From Devosia sp. (GTDB taxonomy: Bacteria; Pseudomonadota; Alphaproteobacteria; Rhizobiales; Devosiaceae): a stretch of DNA of 64,000 bases. A model generated the notes under the pieces. That model was given only the letters and a program-made list of their open reading frames with translations, made no database searches and had not been told where the DNA came from. The first letter of the stretch is position 1. Every line of letters begins with the position of its first letter. Positions 20,865-31,023 of this stretch are shown here, piece after piece. A program made the position numbers and the translations under genes. The DNA is taken from assembly GCF_028290435.1 (NCBI RefSeq), contig NZ_JAQGJV010000015.1:1-64000 (forward strand). Reading direction: 5' to 3'.

Positions 20865-21633
20865 CCAGCTTGAAGATGCCCACCAGCATGCTGACGCGGG
20901 TCTTGGCCGGGCGCATCATCGGGTGAAGTCGGATCTGCCGAAGCGATTCTATAAGGAGGTCAGTGTCTTAGCGGTGGACGGCGGGTTCACGGTGGCGCTG
21001 GATGGGCGGCCGGTGAAGACGCCGGGCAAGATCGCGGTGGTGGTGCCGGTCGCAGAGATCGCCACGGTGATGGCGGCGGAGTGGGCGGCGCAGGGAGAGT
21101 TTGTCAATCCCGATCCTATGCCCATGGTACGATTGATCAATTCGGCGCTGGAGAGCGGGGAGAAGATGATCCCGGCGTTCCGCGACGAGGTGCTGAAGTT
21201 TGCCGCGGGCGATGCACTGCTGTATCGGGCCGAGGCCCCGCAGACGCTGGTGGACGAACAGGAAGCAAGCTGGGACGCGTCGTTGGTAACGCTGGCGCGC
21301 CATTTTGGCGTGAGTTTTCAACCCACTATCGGAATTATCCACCAGGCGCAGCCGGCGGCGACGCTGGCGCGGCTAGGCGATTCGCTGCAGGCCGAGGGAC
21401 TGCTGGTGATGACGGCGCTGGTGTCGATCACCGGGCTGACGGGGTCGGGACTGCTGGCGATCGGGCTGTTGCATAAGTTGTTTACGCCGGACCAGGTGTG
21501 GGCGGCGGCGCATGTGGATGAGGATCACCAGATCCGCGCCTGGGGGCAGGACGAAGAGGCGGCCGAGCGGCGTGCCAAGCGGCGGCTGGAATTCGATACT
21601 GCCGCTAACGTCGTGGAATGGCTGCGCAATTAG
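20857..21633 (+). CDS. ATP12 family chaperone (F1-ATPase assembly)
   Basis: RFYKEVSVLAVDGGFTVALDGRPVKTPGK; ATP12 family features. Confidence 0.92.
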   Translation: MRDQLEDAHQHADAGLGRAHHRVKSDLPKRFYKEVSVLAVDGGFTVALDGRPVKTPGKIAVVVPVAEIATVMAAEWAAQGEFVNPDPMPMVRLINSALESGEKMIPAFRDEVLKFAAGDALLYRAEAPQTLVDEQEASWDASLVTLARHFGVSFQPTIGIIHQAQPAATLARLGDSLQAEGLLVMTALVSITGLTGSGLLAIGLLHKLFTPDQVWAAAHVDEDHQIRAWGQDEEAAERRAKRRLEFDTAANVVEWLRN

Positions 21634-22076
21634 GCTTTGCTGGCTGCCATGGCGATGACCCAATCGGCGGTTTCGGGATCGATCTCGCGCAGGGGATCGA
21701 GGACGAAATCGCGTTCGTGCGCATAGGGATGCGGCAGGGTCAGGCGCGGGGATAAGTCGATCCGCCGGTCATAGGCGATGATATCGATATCTATAAGGCG
21801 CGGGCCCCAGACTTCGATACGTTCGCGACCCATGGCGAGCTCGATGGATTGCAGAACGTCCAGCAATTTCAATGGCTTGAGGCTGGTGACAATGCTCATC
21901 GCCATGTTGGCGAAGTCGGGTTGATCGGTCTTGCCCCAGGGTTTTGTGGTGATGACGGTCGAGGTCGCAATCAGGGCGATCTGCGGCTGCGAAATGATTC
22001 GATCGACTGCATCGGCCAGTTGGGCCGGTGGATCGCCGATATTGGCGCCAAGACTGAGCCAAGCTTTTGACATCAT
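21630..22076 (-). CDS. folK: 2-amino-4-hydroxy-6-hydroxymethyldihydropteridine pyrophosphokinase
   Basis: AWLSLGANIGDPPAQL; WGPRLIDIDIIAYD; LTLPHPYAHERDFVLDPL. Confidence 0.96.
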   Translation of the reverse strand: MMSKAWLSLGANIGDPPAQLADAVDRIISQPQIALIATSTVITTKPWGKTDQPDFANMAMSIVTSLKPLKLLDVLQSIELAMGRERIEVWGPRLIDIDIIAYDRRIDLSPRLTLPHPYAHERDFVLDPLREIDPETADWVIAMAASKA

Positions 22077-22079
22077 TGA

Positions 22080-22460
22080 CTATTTCCGGACGCGGTGGAG
22101 CTCGATGGCGACTTCGCCACGGACCATGGCGATGGGGGCTTCGGGTTTGCGGATGCGCAGGATTACCCAGTTAATCCCTAGAAAAGACTGGAAGAGTGCC
22201 TCGATAATGTTATTGGCAACGGCTTCCAGAAGCTTCATGCGGCGGTCTTCGAAGCTCTGTTTCACCACGTCATAGATATCCGCGTAGGATATCCCGGACG
22301 AGAGGCGGTCGCTTTCAGCCGCGGCCGACAGATCGGCGCCCAATTCCAGATCGATGAAGAATCGCTGGCCGAGCTTGGCTTCCTCGGCGAAGACCCCATG
22401 GTAGCCGTAAAAGCCCAGGTCTTTCAGGATGATACGGTCGCCAGTGAAAGGATCGGCCAT
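22080..22460 (-). CDS. folB: Dihydroneopterin aldolase
   Basis: DRIILKDLGFYGYHGVFAEE; in a fol cluster. Confidence 0.93.
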   Translation of the reverse strand: MADPFTGDRIILKDLGFYGYHGVFAEEAKLGQRFFIDLELGADLSAAAESDRLSSGISYADIYDVVKQSFEDRRMKLLEAVANNIIEALFQSFLGINWVILRIRKPEAPIAMVRGEVAIELHRVRK

Positions 22461-22464
22461 GTGG

Positions 22465-23349
22465 TCACCTCGGGTTTTCGGGGGGACCATACAGCGTTGC
22501 TTGCGCCACGCGAAGGGCGTCGCGATTGGGGCGGATATCGTGGACGCGAAAGATATGCCCGCCTTTGGAGTAGGCCAGCACGTTGGTGGCGATGGTGCCG
22601 GCGAGACGCTCGTGCGGCTCATTGCCGAGCAGTTTGCCGATCATGGATTTTCGCGAGGTGCCGACCAGAATCGGAAAGTGGTCGTTTTGGGTGGTTCCTG
22701 AACAAGCATGCTGGATTTCTTGAAGCAGTTGATAGTTCTCGGCCAGCGACTTGGAAAAACCGAAGCCGGGATCGAGGATCAGGTTTGTGCGGCTTATCCC
22801 CGCGCGCTCGGCCAGCGCTATTGTGGCATCGAAATAGCGGCGGACTTCATCGGTGATGGGTTTGGTGAGATCGCGGGCCTTGTCCCAATGCATGGCGATG
22901 ACGGGGACGTTGTGGAGCGCGGCGATGTCGGCCATTTCGGGCGCGCCTTGCAGGCCGTGGACGTCGTTGATGAGGGCGGCGCCGGACTGGATGGCCTGGT
23001 CGGCGACCAGGGGCTTATAGGTGTCGATGGAAATGGGCGCGGTGATGCCGGCGGCGACGAGGGCCTCGATGACGGGGATGACGCGGTCGAGTTCGTCTTG
23101 AATCGAGACCGGGGCGGCGCCGGGGCGAGTGCTTTCGCCGCCGATATCGATGATGTCGGCACCTTCGGCGATCATGGCGTGGGCATGGGCGATGGCGGCG
23201 TCGAGGAGGGCGTGTTCGCCGCCGTCGGAGAAGCTATCAGGGGTGACGTTGAGGATGCCCATGAGGGTGGGCGTGGGGCCGAGGGTGAGGGCGCGGTGAT
23301 GGGACAGGGGGATGGTGTGGGTGGTGTGCAAGGTGGGTGCCGATCGCAT
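22465..23349 (-). CDS. folP: Dihydropteroate synthase
   Basis: LMGILNVTPDSFSDGGEH; GADIIDIGGESTRPGA. Confidence 0.97.
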   Translation of the reverse strand: MRSAPTLHTTHTIPLSHHRALTLGPTPTLMGILNVTPDSFSDGGEHALLDAAIAHAHAMIAEGADIIDIGGESTRPGAAPVSIQDELDRVIPVIEALVAAGITAPISIDTYKPLVADQAIQSGAALINDVHGLQGAPEMADIAALHNVPVIAMHWDKARDLTKPITDEVRRYFDATIALAERAGISRTNLILDPGFGFSKSLAENYQLLQEIQHACSGTTQNDHFPILVGTSRKSMIGKLLGNEPHERLAGTIATNVLAYSKGGHIFRVHDIRPNRDALRVAQATLYGPPENPR

Positions 23350-23501
23350 CGAGGTTGAACAGGCTTACCCCCACGGCGGGGCTTTACTCAAGGGTAGGGC
23401 GTGAAGCGGAGGTTTTCGGTTTTCGCGGGGTGACCCGGGGAAATGGTTGGATTGGGGCTAAACGTCCCCCCACCCCTGGCCCGCCCCACGAGACGGATGG
23501 T

Positions 23502-24290
23502 TCAGTGGGGCAGCGTGGGGAAGATTGGCGTTTCCGGTTTGGCATCACGGGGGTGGAGGAGCCAGATGCCGGAGCCGTGTTCGCTGCACATGATGCCGGC
23601 ACCTTCGGGGTCGTAGGGGCGGTCGCCAGCGATGTCGTCGCTAAACCAGACGGGGTGGGTTATCTCGAAACGGGCTTGGAGGCGCGGGCCATCGACGCAG
23701 CAAGCGGCGTGAGCGAGGGCGCCGTAAAGCGGGCGAATGGGAATGCCGGCATCGCGCATGGCGCGCTCGATGCGCCGGATGTGGATGCAAGTGACGAGGC
23801 GGGTTGGATCCAGATCATATTCGATCTGGCCGTCGGACCAATGTTGGCCGGCGCGGATCAGGTCGGCGTATTTGCGCAGGACAGGGTCGGCGGCGAGGTG
23901 TTGGACGCGCTGGTGTTCCGCTTGGGTCCGAAGGCGGGATATCTGAGCCCAGCGGCGCCGGCGGACGTAGAAGAAATCGATGCCACCCCAATTGGGCGCG
24001 GTAGTGCCGTCGGACATGAGGATGGAGCGGATCAGCACGAAGACGGCGACGAGCAAGATTGGGAGGGCGATGATGGCGGCTTGGTCAAGTTCGGGCGGCG
24101 TGCGGGGTTCGTTGAGGTGGTAGAGCAGGGCTATGGCGATGATGAATCCGGGGCCGACAATAGCCATCGCGGCAACGACGCTGCCGACGCTGCCGAGCGG
24201 GTGGTTGAGGAATCTGTGCAGCGTTCCGGGGGCGGGTACGGCCTCGCCGGATTGATCCATCGTCGCGCCGGAGGGCGTTTGGCCGCCCAA
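23502..24290 (-). CDS. Hypothetical membrane protein (conventional start uncertain; frame open to 24704)
   Basis: TM-like segments VGSVVAAMAIVGPGFIIAIALLY and AAIIALPILLVAVFVLI; upstream frame also hydrophobic. Confidence 0.5.
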   Translation of the reverse strand: MGGQTPSGATMDQSGEAVPAPGTLHRFLNHPLGSVGSVVAAMAIVGPGFIIAIALLYHLNEPRTPPELDQAAIIALPILLVAVFVLIRSILMSDGTTAPNWGGIDFFYVRRRRWAQISRLRTQAEHQRVQHLAADPVLRKYADLIRAGQHWSDGQIEYDLDPTRLVTCIHIRRIERAMRDAGIPIRPLYGALAHAACCVDGPRLQARFEITHPVWFSDDIAGDRPYDPEGAGIMCSEHGSGIWLLHPRDAKPETPIFPTLPH

Positions 24291-24983
24291 GAGGACGACG
24301 AGTGTTACAACGCCAAGCGCGCTGCCGAGCGGGATCAGGAAGAGGTAGGCGAAAGCCTGAACCTGAAGAAGCAGGCGCGACCAGCGGGCGTTGAACAGCA
24401 GGCCAATGCCGCCGATGACGCTAGGGGCGAAGTAGACGACGAACAGCAGGATAAACCCGCCGCCGGTGGCGCGGTAGCCGGGATTGGCGCCAGGATCGGT
24501 GAGGAACAGGCCGATAAAGGGGATGGCGATGGCGGAGCAGGCCAGGCCGACGAGGATGTGGGCGATGGCGAGGATTCTGGTGGCGATGGCGCGCGCTCCG
24601 GGCGGGGTTGTTTGGAGCGGGAGTGCCAGTTGGTGGGTGAACTGGGGCTGAATTGGAGCGAGGTGAGGCGAAGTTCGAATTCTGGGATCGAGTGTGTTGC
24701 CACCTCACCCGTGACCAGCCATTCGAGCGTAGCTCTCATGGAGCGATTTGCCCTACGGGCCGCGTCGACGCCCTCAAGGGCGACGATGGGACTGCTTGAT
24801 CTTTGATCGGGTGGCACGCGGTCCGCTGCGCTGCAATGCCGCAATGCGGATTTGGCGATTGCGGCGCGCCGGTTGAGGCACGTACACCTATGGCGTGCCC
24901 CGCTCCTCCCGAGCCGGCTAATCCACATTGCCGACAGGACAAATCGGTTTCAGCCGAGGCTGACTGTCGCCGGAGTATGCGCC

Positions 24984-26195
24984 GTGTCTAATATTGCATC
25001 TGTAGCGAGCGGCCTCACCACGGGGGCCAAGCTGGCGATCTTGGCGATGGCGGTGGGGTCGTTTGGAATCGGGACTGGCGAGTTCGCGATCATGGGATTG
25101 CTGCCTAACCTTGCAGCAGACCTTGGAATCAGCGCGCCGGAAGCGGGGCATGTGATCAGCGCCTATGCGTTGGGCGTGGTGGTGGGGGCGCCGCTGGTGG
25201 CTATCCTGGGCGCCAAGCTGGGGCGGCGGCCGCTGCTGCTGGGATTAATGGTGCTGTTTGCGCTGGGCAATTTCGGCAGCGCGGTGGCGCCGAATTATGC
25301 GTCGCTGATCGTGCTGCGGTTTATCAGCGGGCTGCCGCATGGGGCCTATTTCGGCATTGCGGCGCTGGTGGCGGCCTCGATGGTGGATGTGGGCTATCGG
25401 GCCCGGGCGGTGGGTCGGGTGATGCTGGGGCTGACCATATCGACGCTGGTGGGCCTGCCTGTGGCGACGTGGCTGGGACAGGGCATGGGCTGGCGGCCGA
25501 CTTTCGCCGGGGTGGGCGTGATCGGGGTTGTGGCCTTTGCAATGATCGCGCGATTTGTGGTGCCGATGGCGCTGGTCGCCGGGGCGTCGCCGCTGAAGGA
25601 ATTGAGTGCGCTCAAGCGTCCGCAGGTGTGGCTGACGCTGGGCATCGCGGCGATCGGCTGCGGCGGGATGTTCTCGGTGTTCACTTATGTGGTGCCGTTG
25701 CTGACGGAAGTGGCGGGTGTGCCAATCGGTTGGGTGCCGCTGGTGCTGGCGCTGTTCGGGGTGGGCATGACGTTGGGCAATATTGTCGGCGCGGCCATGG
25801 CGGACAAGGCGCTGATGCGGACCATCGGCGGGATGCTGGCGTTCAACGTGCTGGTGCTGGCTGCGATACCGATCATGGCGCAATCGGTACTGGGGGCATC
25901 GCTGAGCGTGCTGTGCGTCGGCTTCACGGTGGCAATCGGCACGGCGCTGCAGACGCGGCTGATGGACGTAGCAGCGGATGGGCAGACGCTGGCGGCAACG
26001 CTGAACCACGCGGCGTTCAACCTCGCTAATGCGCTGGGCGCACTGTTTGGTGGGATGGCGATTTCGGCGGGCTATGGCTGGGGGTCGACCGGGGTCGTCG
26101 GCGCAGTGATGGCAGTCGGCGGGCTGATGTTGTTCGGGATTTCGGTGGCGCTGGAGCGGCGGGAGACGCTGTGGGCACCAGCCGCCGCAGAATAA
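24984..26195 (+). CDS. MFS transporter, AraJ/YdhP-like (GTG start)
   Basis: 12-TM; GSFGIGTGEFAIMGLLPNLAADLGIS. Confidence 0.9.
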   Translation: MSNIASVASGLTTGAKLAILAMAVGSFGIGTGEFAIMGLLPNLAADLGISAPEAGHVISAYALGVVVGAPLVAILGAKLGRRPLLLGLMVLFALGNFGSAVAPNYASLIVLRFISGLPHGAYFGIAALVAASMVDVGYRARAVGRVMLGLTISTLVGLPVATWLGQGMGWRPTFAGVGVIGVVAFAMIARFVVPMALVAGASPLKELSALKRPQVWLTLGIAAIGCGGMFSVFTYVVPLLTEVAGVPIGWVPLVLALFGVGMTLGNIVGAAMADKALMRTIGGMLAFNVLVLAAIPIMAQSVLGASLSVLCVGFTVAIGTALQTRLMDVAADGQTLAATLNHAAFNLANALGALFGGMAISAGYGWGSTGVVGAVMAVGGLMLFGISVALERRETLWAPAAAE

Positions 26196-26199
26196 CGCG

Positions 26200-27057
26200 T
26201 CAGACAAACGCCAATCGGTATTGGCGCGGAGTCACTTGCTTGAGGGCTTTGAACTGGCGGTTGAAGTTGGCGAGGGAGTCATAGCCGACGTCGCCGGCGA
26301 TCTGGCCGATGGGGATGGCGGTGGAGGACAGGAGAGCGCAAGCGCGGCCAATGCGGAGGCGGATCAGGTATTGGCTGACGGTCTGGCTGGTGTGGCGCAG
26401 GAAGGTGCGGTGCAGGCCTGAGGGGCTGAGGGCGGCGATATCGGCCAAGGTGGCGATGGTCAGCGGCTCGGCGAAGTTTTGGTGGATGTGGTTGAGGACG
26501 CGGTCGATGCGGGTGCGGTCGGCGGTGGGGCCGGTGGCATTGGGGGCGGTGGCAGCGAGGGGGGTGGCGGCGCGGTCGGCGGCGAGCAGGCTGAGGACTT
26601 GCAGCAGGAGCAGGAAGCGCTCGGTTGGGGGCCGCTGAAACAGGGTTTCGATCAGGGGGCGGGCGGCGGCGGCGGTCGCGGGGGAAAAGCGCAGGCCGGC
26701 GGCGGCGCGGGTGAGCATGGCGCCGATGTTGCGCAGCTCGGGGAATTTGGCGGTCAGGTGATCGGCCCAGTCCTGGAGGAACCACATGACGAGGGCGATG
26801 TGCGGCTGGGCCGGATCGGGCTGGTCGATGGACGACCAGGTGTGCGGCAGGTAGGGGCCGATGAGGACGAGGTCGCCATCGTCGTATTGGCCAATATGGT
26901 CGCCGATGAAGCGCTGGCCACGGGAATTGAGGGTGAGGGTCAGTTCGTATTCGGGATGGTGATGCCATTGGAAGGGAATGGCGTCGTCGAGGCGGCGGTT
27001 GAGCATGGCCCAGGAGGCGTCGTCAGTGACCGTGAGGTGTTCGAGATAGGGCTTCAT
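26200..27057 (-). CDS. AraC-family transcriptional regulator
   Basis: Cupin-like N-terminus HHHPEYELTLTLNSRGQRFIGD; C-terminal HTH FNRQFKALKQVTPRQYR. Confidence 0.92.
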   Translation of the reverse strand: MKPYLEHLTVTDDASWAMLNRRLDDAIPFQWHHHPEYELTLTLNSRGQRFIGDHIGQYDDGDLVLIGPYLPHTWSSIDQPDPAQPHIALVMWFLQDWADHLTAKFPELRNIGAMLTRAAAGLRFSPATAAAARPLIETLFQRPPTERFLLLLQVLSLLAADRAATPLAATAPNATGPTADRTRIDRVLNHIHQNFAEPLTIATLADIAALSPSGLHRTFLRHTSQTVSQYLIRLRIGRACALLSSTAIPIGQIAGDVGYDSLANFNRQFKALKQVTPRQYRLAFV

Positions 27058-27188
27058 CTGGCACCGGAGCAGTCGTGGACGCCAGAATAGTATCAATAGT
27101 TGCCGGTCCAAGGCAAGCTTTGGTGGCGGCGTGGCGGTAGGTTAACCCCATCGAACAGTCCTGAGGGGACGAGACATGGGAGAGTTTC

Positions 27189-28124
27189 ATGCAAGCCGAA
27201 GCCAAACGCGACAGCCATCCGACGACGCAGGTCGTGACCACGCAGCTCAAGGATATCGTCAAGAAGCTGCCCCTGAGAGTGCTGAGCCCAGCCGACTGGC
27301 AGCACTGGGTGACGAAGGGCTATGTGATTGTTCGAAATGCGGTTCCGCAGCAAAATGTCGAGCGGCTCAAGGCTTTACTCTGGGATTTTGATGAAAAGAA
27401 TCCGGCAGACCAGAGCACCTGGTATGCCCCGCAGCGGCGCGACCACCTCATGAAGGAGCTCAACGGCACCGGCATGGTGGAAATCTACAACCACCAGTAC
27501 TTGTGGGACAACCGGATGGAACAGCGCATGTACGATGCGTTCGTGGACATCTGGGACCTGGAAGAGCTGTGGGTGTCGATCGACCGGGCGAACCTGAATG
27601 TGCCCAAGAAGGTGCATGGCAATCCGAACGGGTTCATCCACTGGGACAGCGACACCTCGCTCGATCCGTTGCCGATCGGCGTGCAGGGGGTGTTGAGCCT
27701 CGTCAAGCAGGATGGGGACGTCGGTGGGTTCCAGTGCATTCCGGAGCTGTTCTACAACTTCGATACCTGGGTGAAGACGCAGCCGGCGGATCGCGATCCG
27801 ATGCATCCGGATACGACGGGGCTGACCATCACCAATATCGAGATGGAGCCGGGCGACCTGATGATCTTCAATACGCTCTTGGCCCATGGCGTGCGGCCGA
27901 ACCACTCCAAGGACCGGGTGCGGATGGCGCAGTATATCTCGATGTATCCGGCCAATGAGGGCGACGTGATCGACCGTGCCGAGCGGGTGCGGCTGTGGCG
28001 GGAACTGGATTCGCCCAAGCGCGATGCGTTCCCGGGGGACCCGCGCGAGTGGGAGAAGAAGCATGCGCAGACGGCGAAGTTGAACCCGCTGGGGGAGAAG
28101 TTGCTGGGGCTGAAGAGCTGGTAG
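27189..28124 (+). CDS. Phytanoyl-CoA dioxygenase (PhyH) family protein
   Basis: HWDSD iron-binding motif, distal H..R; PhyH fold features. Confidence 0.85.
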   Translation: MQAEAKRDSHPTTQVVTTQLKDIVKKLPLRVLSPADWQHWVTKGYVIVRNAVPQQNVERLKALLWDFDEKNPADQSTWYAPQRRDHLMKELNGTGMVEIYNHQYLWDNRMEQRMYDAFVDIWDLEELWVSIDRANLNVPKKVHGNPNGFIHWDSDTSLDPLPIGVQGVLSLVKQDGDVGGFQCIPELFYNFDTWVKTQPADRDPMHPDTTGLTITNIEMEPGDLMIFNTLLAHGVRPNHSKDRVRMAQYISMYPANEGDVIDRAERVRLWRELDSPKRDAFPGDPREWEKKHAQTAKLNPLGEKLLGLKSW

Positions 28125-28314
28125 GATGATGGGGCGCCGGTGGCGCCCCAAATCATTTGAAAGGGAGCGCGAAGGGCAGCGCCCGGGTGTTTGAGGTCTA
28201 CAGGTAGCGGCCGGATTGAGCTAAACCAGCCACTGGCTGGTGTTTTTTTCCGGCTGGGTTATTCTGAAGCCAGCGTCGAACTTATTGCGTATGTCTCACC
28301 GCTGGGGTCACACC

Positions 28315-31023
28315 ATGCGATTTGAGCTCGGCTTTCGACGCGTATGCCTGCTTGTCCCGGCGACAGCCATCACCACGATCCTGTGGTCGAGCGGTGCGGA
28401 AGCGGCCTGTGTGTTCGCCCCGACGGCGGGCGATGACGCCTATATTTGCGATAGCGGCGTATCGGGGGGACTGAGCGATCCGAGCGGCAATAACAGCCTG
28501 ACCTTTCCAGCCGGCGGCGCCGGGGTGATCAATGGCAATGTCACGTTCGGCGGCGGCGCGGACCGGGTGACCATGGCCTCGGGGCAGGTGACGGGGGCCG
28601 TGAGCCAGGGCAACGGCATCGACGACTTCACCATGAGCGGCGGGCAGATCGGCTCGCTGCAGCAGGGCGATGGCTACGACACTTTCAACATGAGTGACGG
28701 GAGCATCACCGGAGCGTTCGAGGACGGCGATTACGCGGTCATGAGTGGCGGCACGATCGGCCGGGTCGACATGAAGCTGGCCGACAATTTCTTTTATCTG
28801 CAGGGCGGGCGCATCCACGGCAACCTGGTGACGGGCTTTGGGCTCGACACCATCGACATGTCTGGCGGCACCGTAGGCGGCAATATCAGCGTCAGTGGCG
28901 GCAACGATATCATGCGGCTGAGCGGTGGGACGGTGGGCGGCGAAATCCGCATGAGCTTCGGCAATGACGAGCTGACCTGGGACGGCGGCGGCGCGGTGTT
29001 CGGCAGTGTGCTGATGGGGCAAGACGGGGACCTGGCGACCTTGCGCGGCCTGCGGGAAGCGACGCTTTCGGTGACGCCGTCGATCGATGGCGGCGTGGGC
29101 ACCGATGCGCGCGTGGTGACGCCGGCGACGGACGTGCTGATTTTCGACGACACGCAGAGCGCCAATGGCGCGCGCTATACCAATTGGGAGGCTATCGAGC
29201 TGACCAACGGTTCGTCGTTCACGCTGGACGGACGGCCACTGGTGCTGGGAGGCGGCGATACGCTGACCGGTTCGCTGGGGATCGATACGACCAGCGACAT
29301 TATCGTCAATGGCAATGCGGCGATCGGCCCGTTCGGGGCGGGACTGGCGCGCGTGAGCAATGCGGGCACGATCTATATGAGCCACGCGGTCACTACGCCA
29401 ACCGACCGGCTGACCATCAGCGGTGATTATGTAGGCCTGAATGGCTCGGTGGTGCTCGATACCTATCTGGGCACTGACGGCTCGGCGTCGGACCGGTTGC
29501 TTATTTCGGTTGGGACGGCAAGCGGGCTGACGGGGCTCGGCATCGTCAATGCGGGCGGACCAGGCGCGAGCACTAGCCAGAGCGGCATCATGGTGGTGCA
29601 GGCAATCAATGGCGGGACAACAAATGGTGACGCCTTCGCGCTGGACCGGGCGGTGGCGGCGGGGGCTTATGAATACCTGCTGTTCAAAGGTGGCGTGGAG
29701 GCGAACACAGGGGAGAACTGGTATCTGCGCTCCAGCCTGATTAACGTGCCGCTGCCGCCAGCGCCGCCGCCGCCCGAGCCACCGGCGCCACCGCCGCCCG
29801 CACCGCCGCCGCCGGTGAATGAGCCAGTGCCGACGCCGCCCGATCCGGGACCGGTGATCAATCCCGGGCCGCCGGTGCCGGACGTGGAAGCGCCGGTGGT
29901 GCCGGCCGATCCGCCGGTGGTGCCGCCGATCGCGCCGCAGCCGATCGATCCAGATCCGGTACTGGACCCTGGCGTGGCGGCGCCGACACGAACCGCGCCA
30001 TCTGCGGGGCGCCTGTCGATCGTGCCGCCCACGTCGCAGGCCCGGCTGCCGACGGCGGACCTGCTGGCGGGGGCCGCGGCGGTGCCGCTCTATCGGCTGG
30101 AAGCGGCCACTTATGCGGTGGTGCCGGTCGCGGCGCTGGCGCTGGGATTACAAGCGCTGGGGACGCTGGACGAGCGCCGGGGCAGCCAGGGTAATGTCGT
30201 GGATGACACGCAGCCGGGCTGGCTGCGAGTCTATGGGCAGCGCACCGAACAATCCTGGACCGCCACGGTCGCGCCCACGTTCGATGGGCAGACTTATGGC
30301 GTTCAGGCCGGGCTCGACCTGCTCAACACGGAAAGCGACGGATACCGGACGACCGGTGGCGTGTTTACCGGCATGGCGGGCATGAGTGGCGACATTCGCG
30401 GCTTTGCGCTGGGTTGGGCCGATTATGATGTCGGCACACTCAATCTCAATTCGACGCAGGCCGGGGTGTATCTGACCCAGGTCGGCCCGTCCGGCTGGTA
30501 TGTCGACGGCGTGCTGATGGGCTCCTGGCTCGGCGGGTCCGCGACTTCGACGCGGGACGTGGGTGTGGATGTGTCCGGCCTTGGGCTGATAGCGTCGCTG
30601 GAGGCGGGGTATCCGCTGCCGCTGGCGGGCGGGTGGACATTGGAGCCGCAGGGTCAGATCATCTGGCAGGGCTTGTGGCTGGACCAGACCTCGGACAGCT
30701 TTGCCGATGTGCGCTTCAGCCAGGCCAGCGGGGCGACCGGCCGTATCGGCGTGCGGCTGGACAACCGGATTGCGCTGGAAAACGGGTTTATCGAGCCGGC
30801 GCTATTCGCCAATCTTTGGCAAGATTTCGGCAGCACCGAAACGATGCTCGATGCTGACCGGCTGGAAACCCGGCATGATGACACGGCGGTAGAGGTGGGC
30901 GTTGGCTTTAGCGCAGAGCTGGCCCCGAAGGTCAGCGTGTTCGGGAATGCCAGCTATACCAGGGGCTTGGGCAGCGAACGGACGTCGGGCAAGGCGCAGT
31001 TCGGCTTGCAGGTGAGCTTCTAG
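28315..31023 (+). CDS. Autotransporter outer membrane protein with beta-helical repeat passenger
   Basis: Signal peptide, repeats of the type D.f.MSGG.I.G, Pro-rich linker, C-terminal beta-domain ending ...GKAQFGLQVSF. Confidence 0.9.
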   Translation: MRFELGFRRVCLLVPATAITTILWSSGAEAACVFAPTAGDDAYICDSGVSGGLSDPSGNNSLTFPAGGAGVINGNVTFGGGADRVTMASGQVTGAVSQGNGIDDFTMSGGQIGSLQQGDGYDTFNMSDGSITGAFEDGDYAVMSGGTIGRVDMKLADNFFYLQGGRIHGNLVTGFGLDTIDMSGGTVGGNISVSGGNDIMRLSGGTVGGEIRMSFGNDELTWDGGGAVFGSVLMGQDGDLATLRGLREATLSVTPSIDGGVGTDARVVTPATDVLIFDDTQSANGARYTNWEAIELTNGSSFTLDGRPLVLGGGDTLTGSLGIDTTSDIIVNGNAAIGPFGAGLARVSNAGTIYMSHAVTTPTDRLTISGDYVGLNGSVVLDTYLGTDGSASDRLLISVGTASGLTGLGIVNAGGPGASTSQSGIMVVQAINGGTTNGDAFALDRAVAAGAYEYLLFKGGVEANTGENWYLRSSLINVPLPPAPPPPEPPAPPPPAPPPPVNEPVPTPPDPGPVINPGPPVPDVEAPVVPADPPVVPPIAPQPIDPDPVLDPGVAAPTRTAPSAGRLSIVPPTSQARLPTADLLAGAAAVPLYRLEAATYAVVPVAALALGLQALGTLDERRGSQGNVVDDTQPGWLRVYGQRTEQSWTATVAPTFDGQTYGVQAGLDLLNTESDGYRTTGGVFTGMAGMSGDIRGFALGWADYDVGTLNLNSTQAGVYLTQVGPSGWYVDGVLMGSWLGGSATSTRDVGVDVSGLGLIASLEAGYPLPLAGGWTLEPQGQIIWQGLWLDQTSDSFADVRFSQASGATGRIGVRLDNRIALENGFIEPALFANLWQDFGSTETMLDADRLETRHDDTAVEVGVGFSAELAPKVSVFGNASYTRGLGSERTSGKAQFGLQVSF

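Noticed and set aside
23337-24806. 489-aa plus-strand ORF
   Set aside because: G/D/E-rich complement of the hydrophobic minus-strand frame; GC-rich antisense artefact
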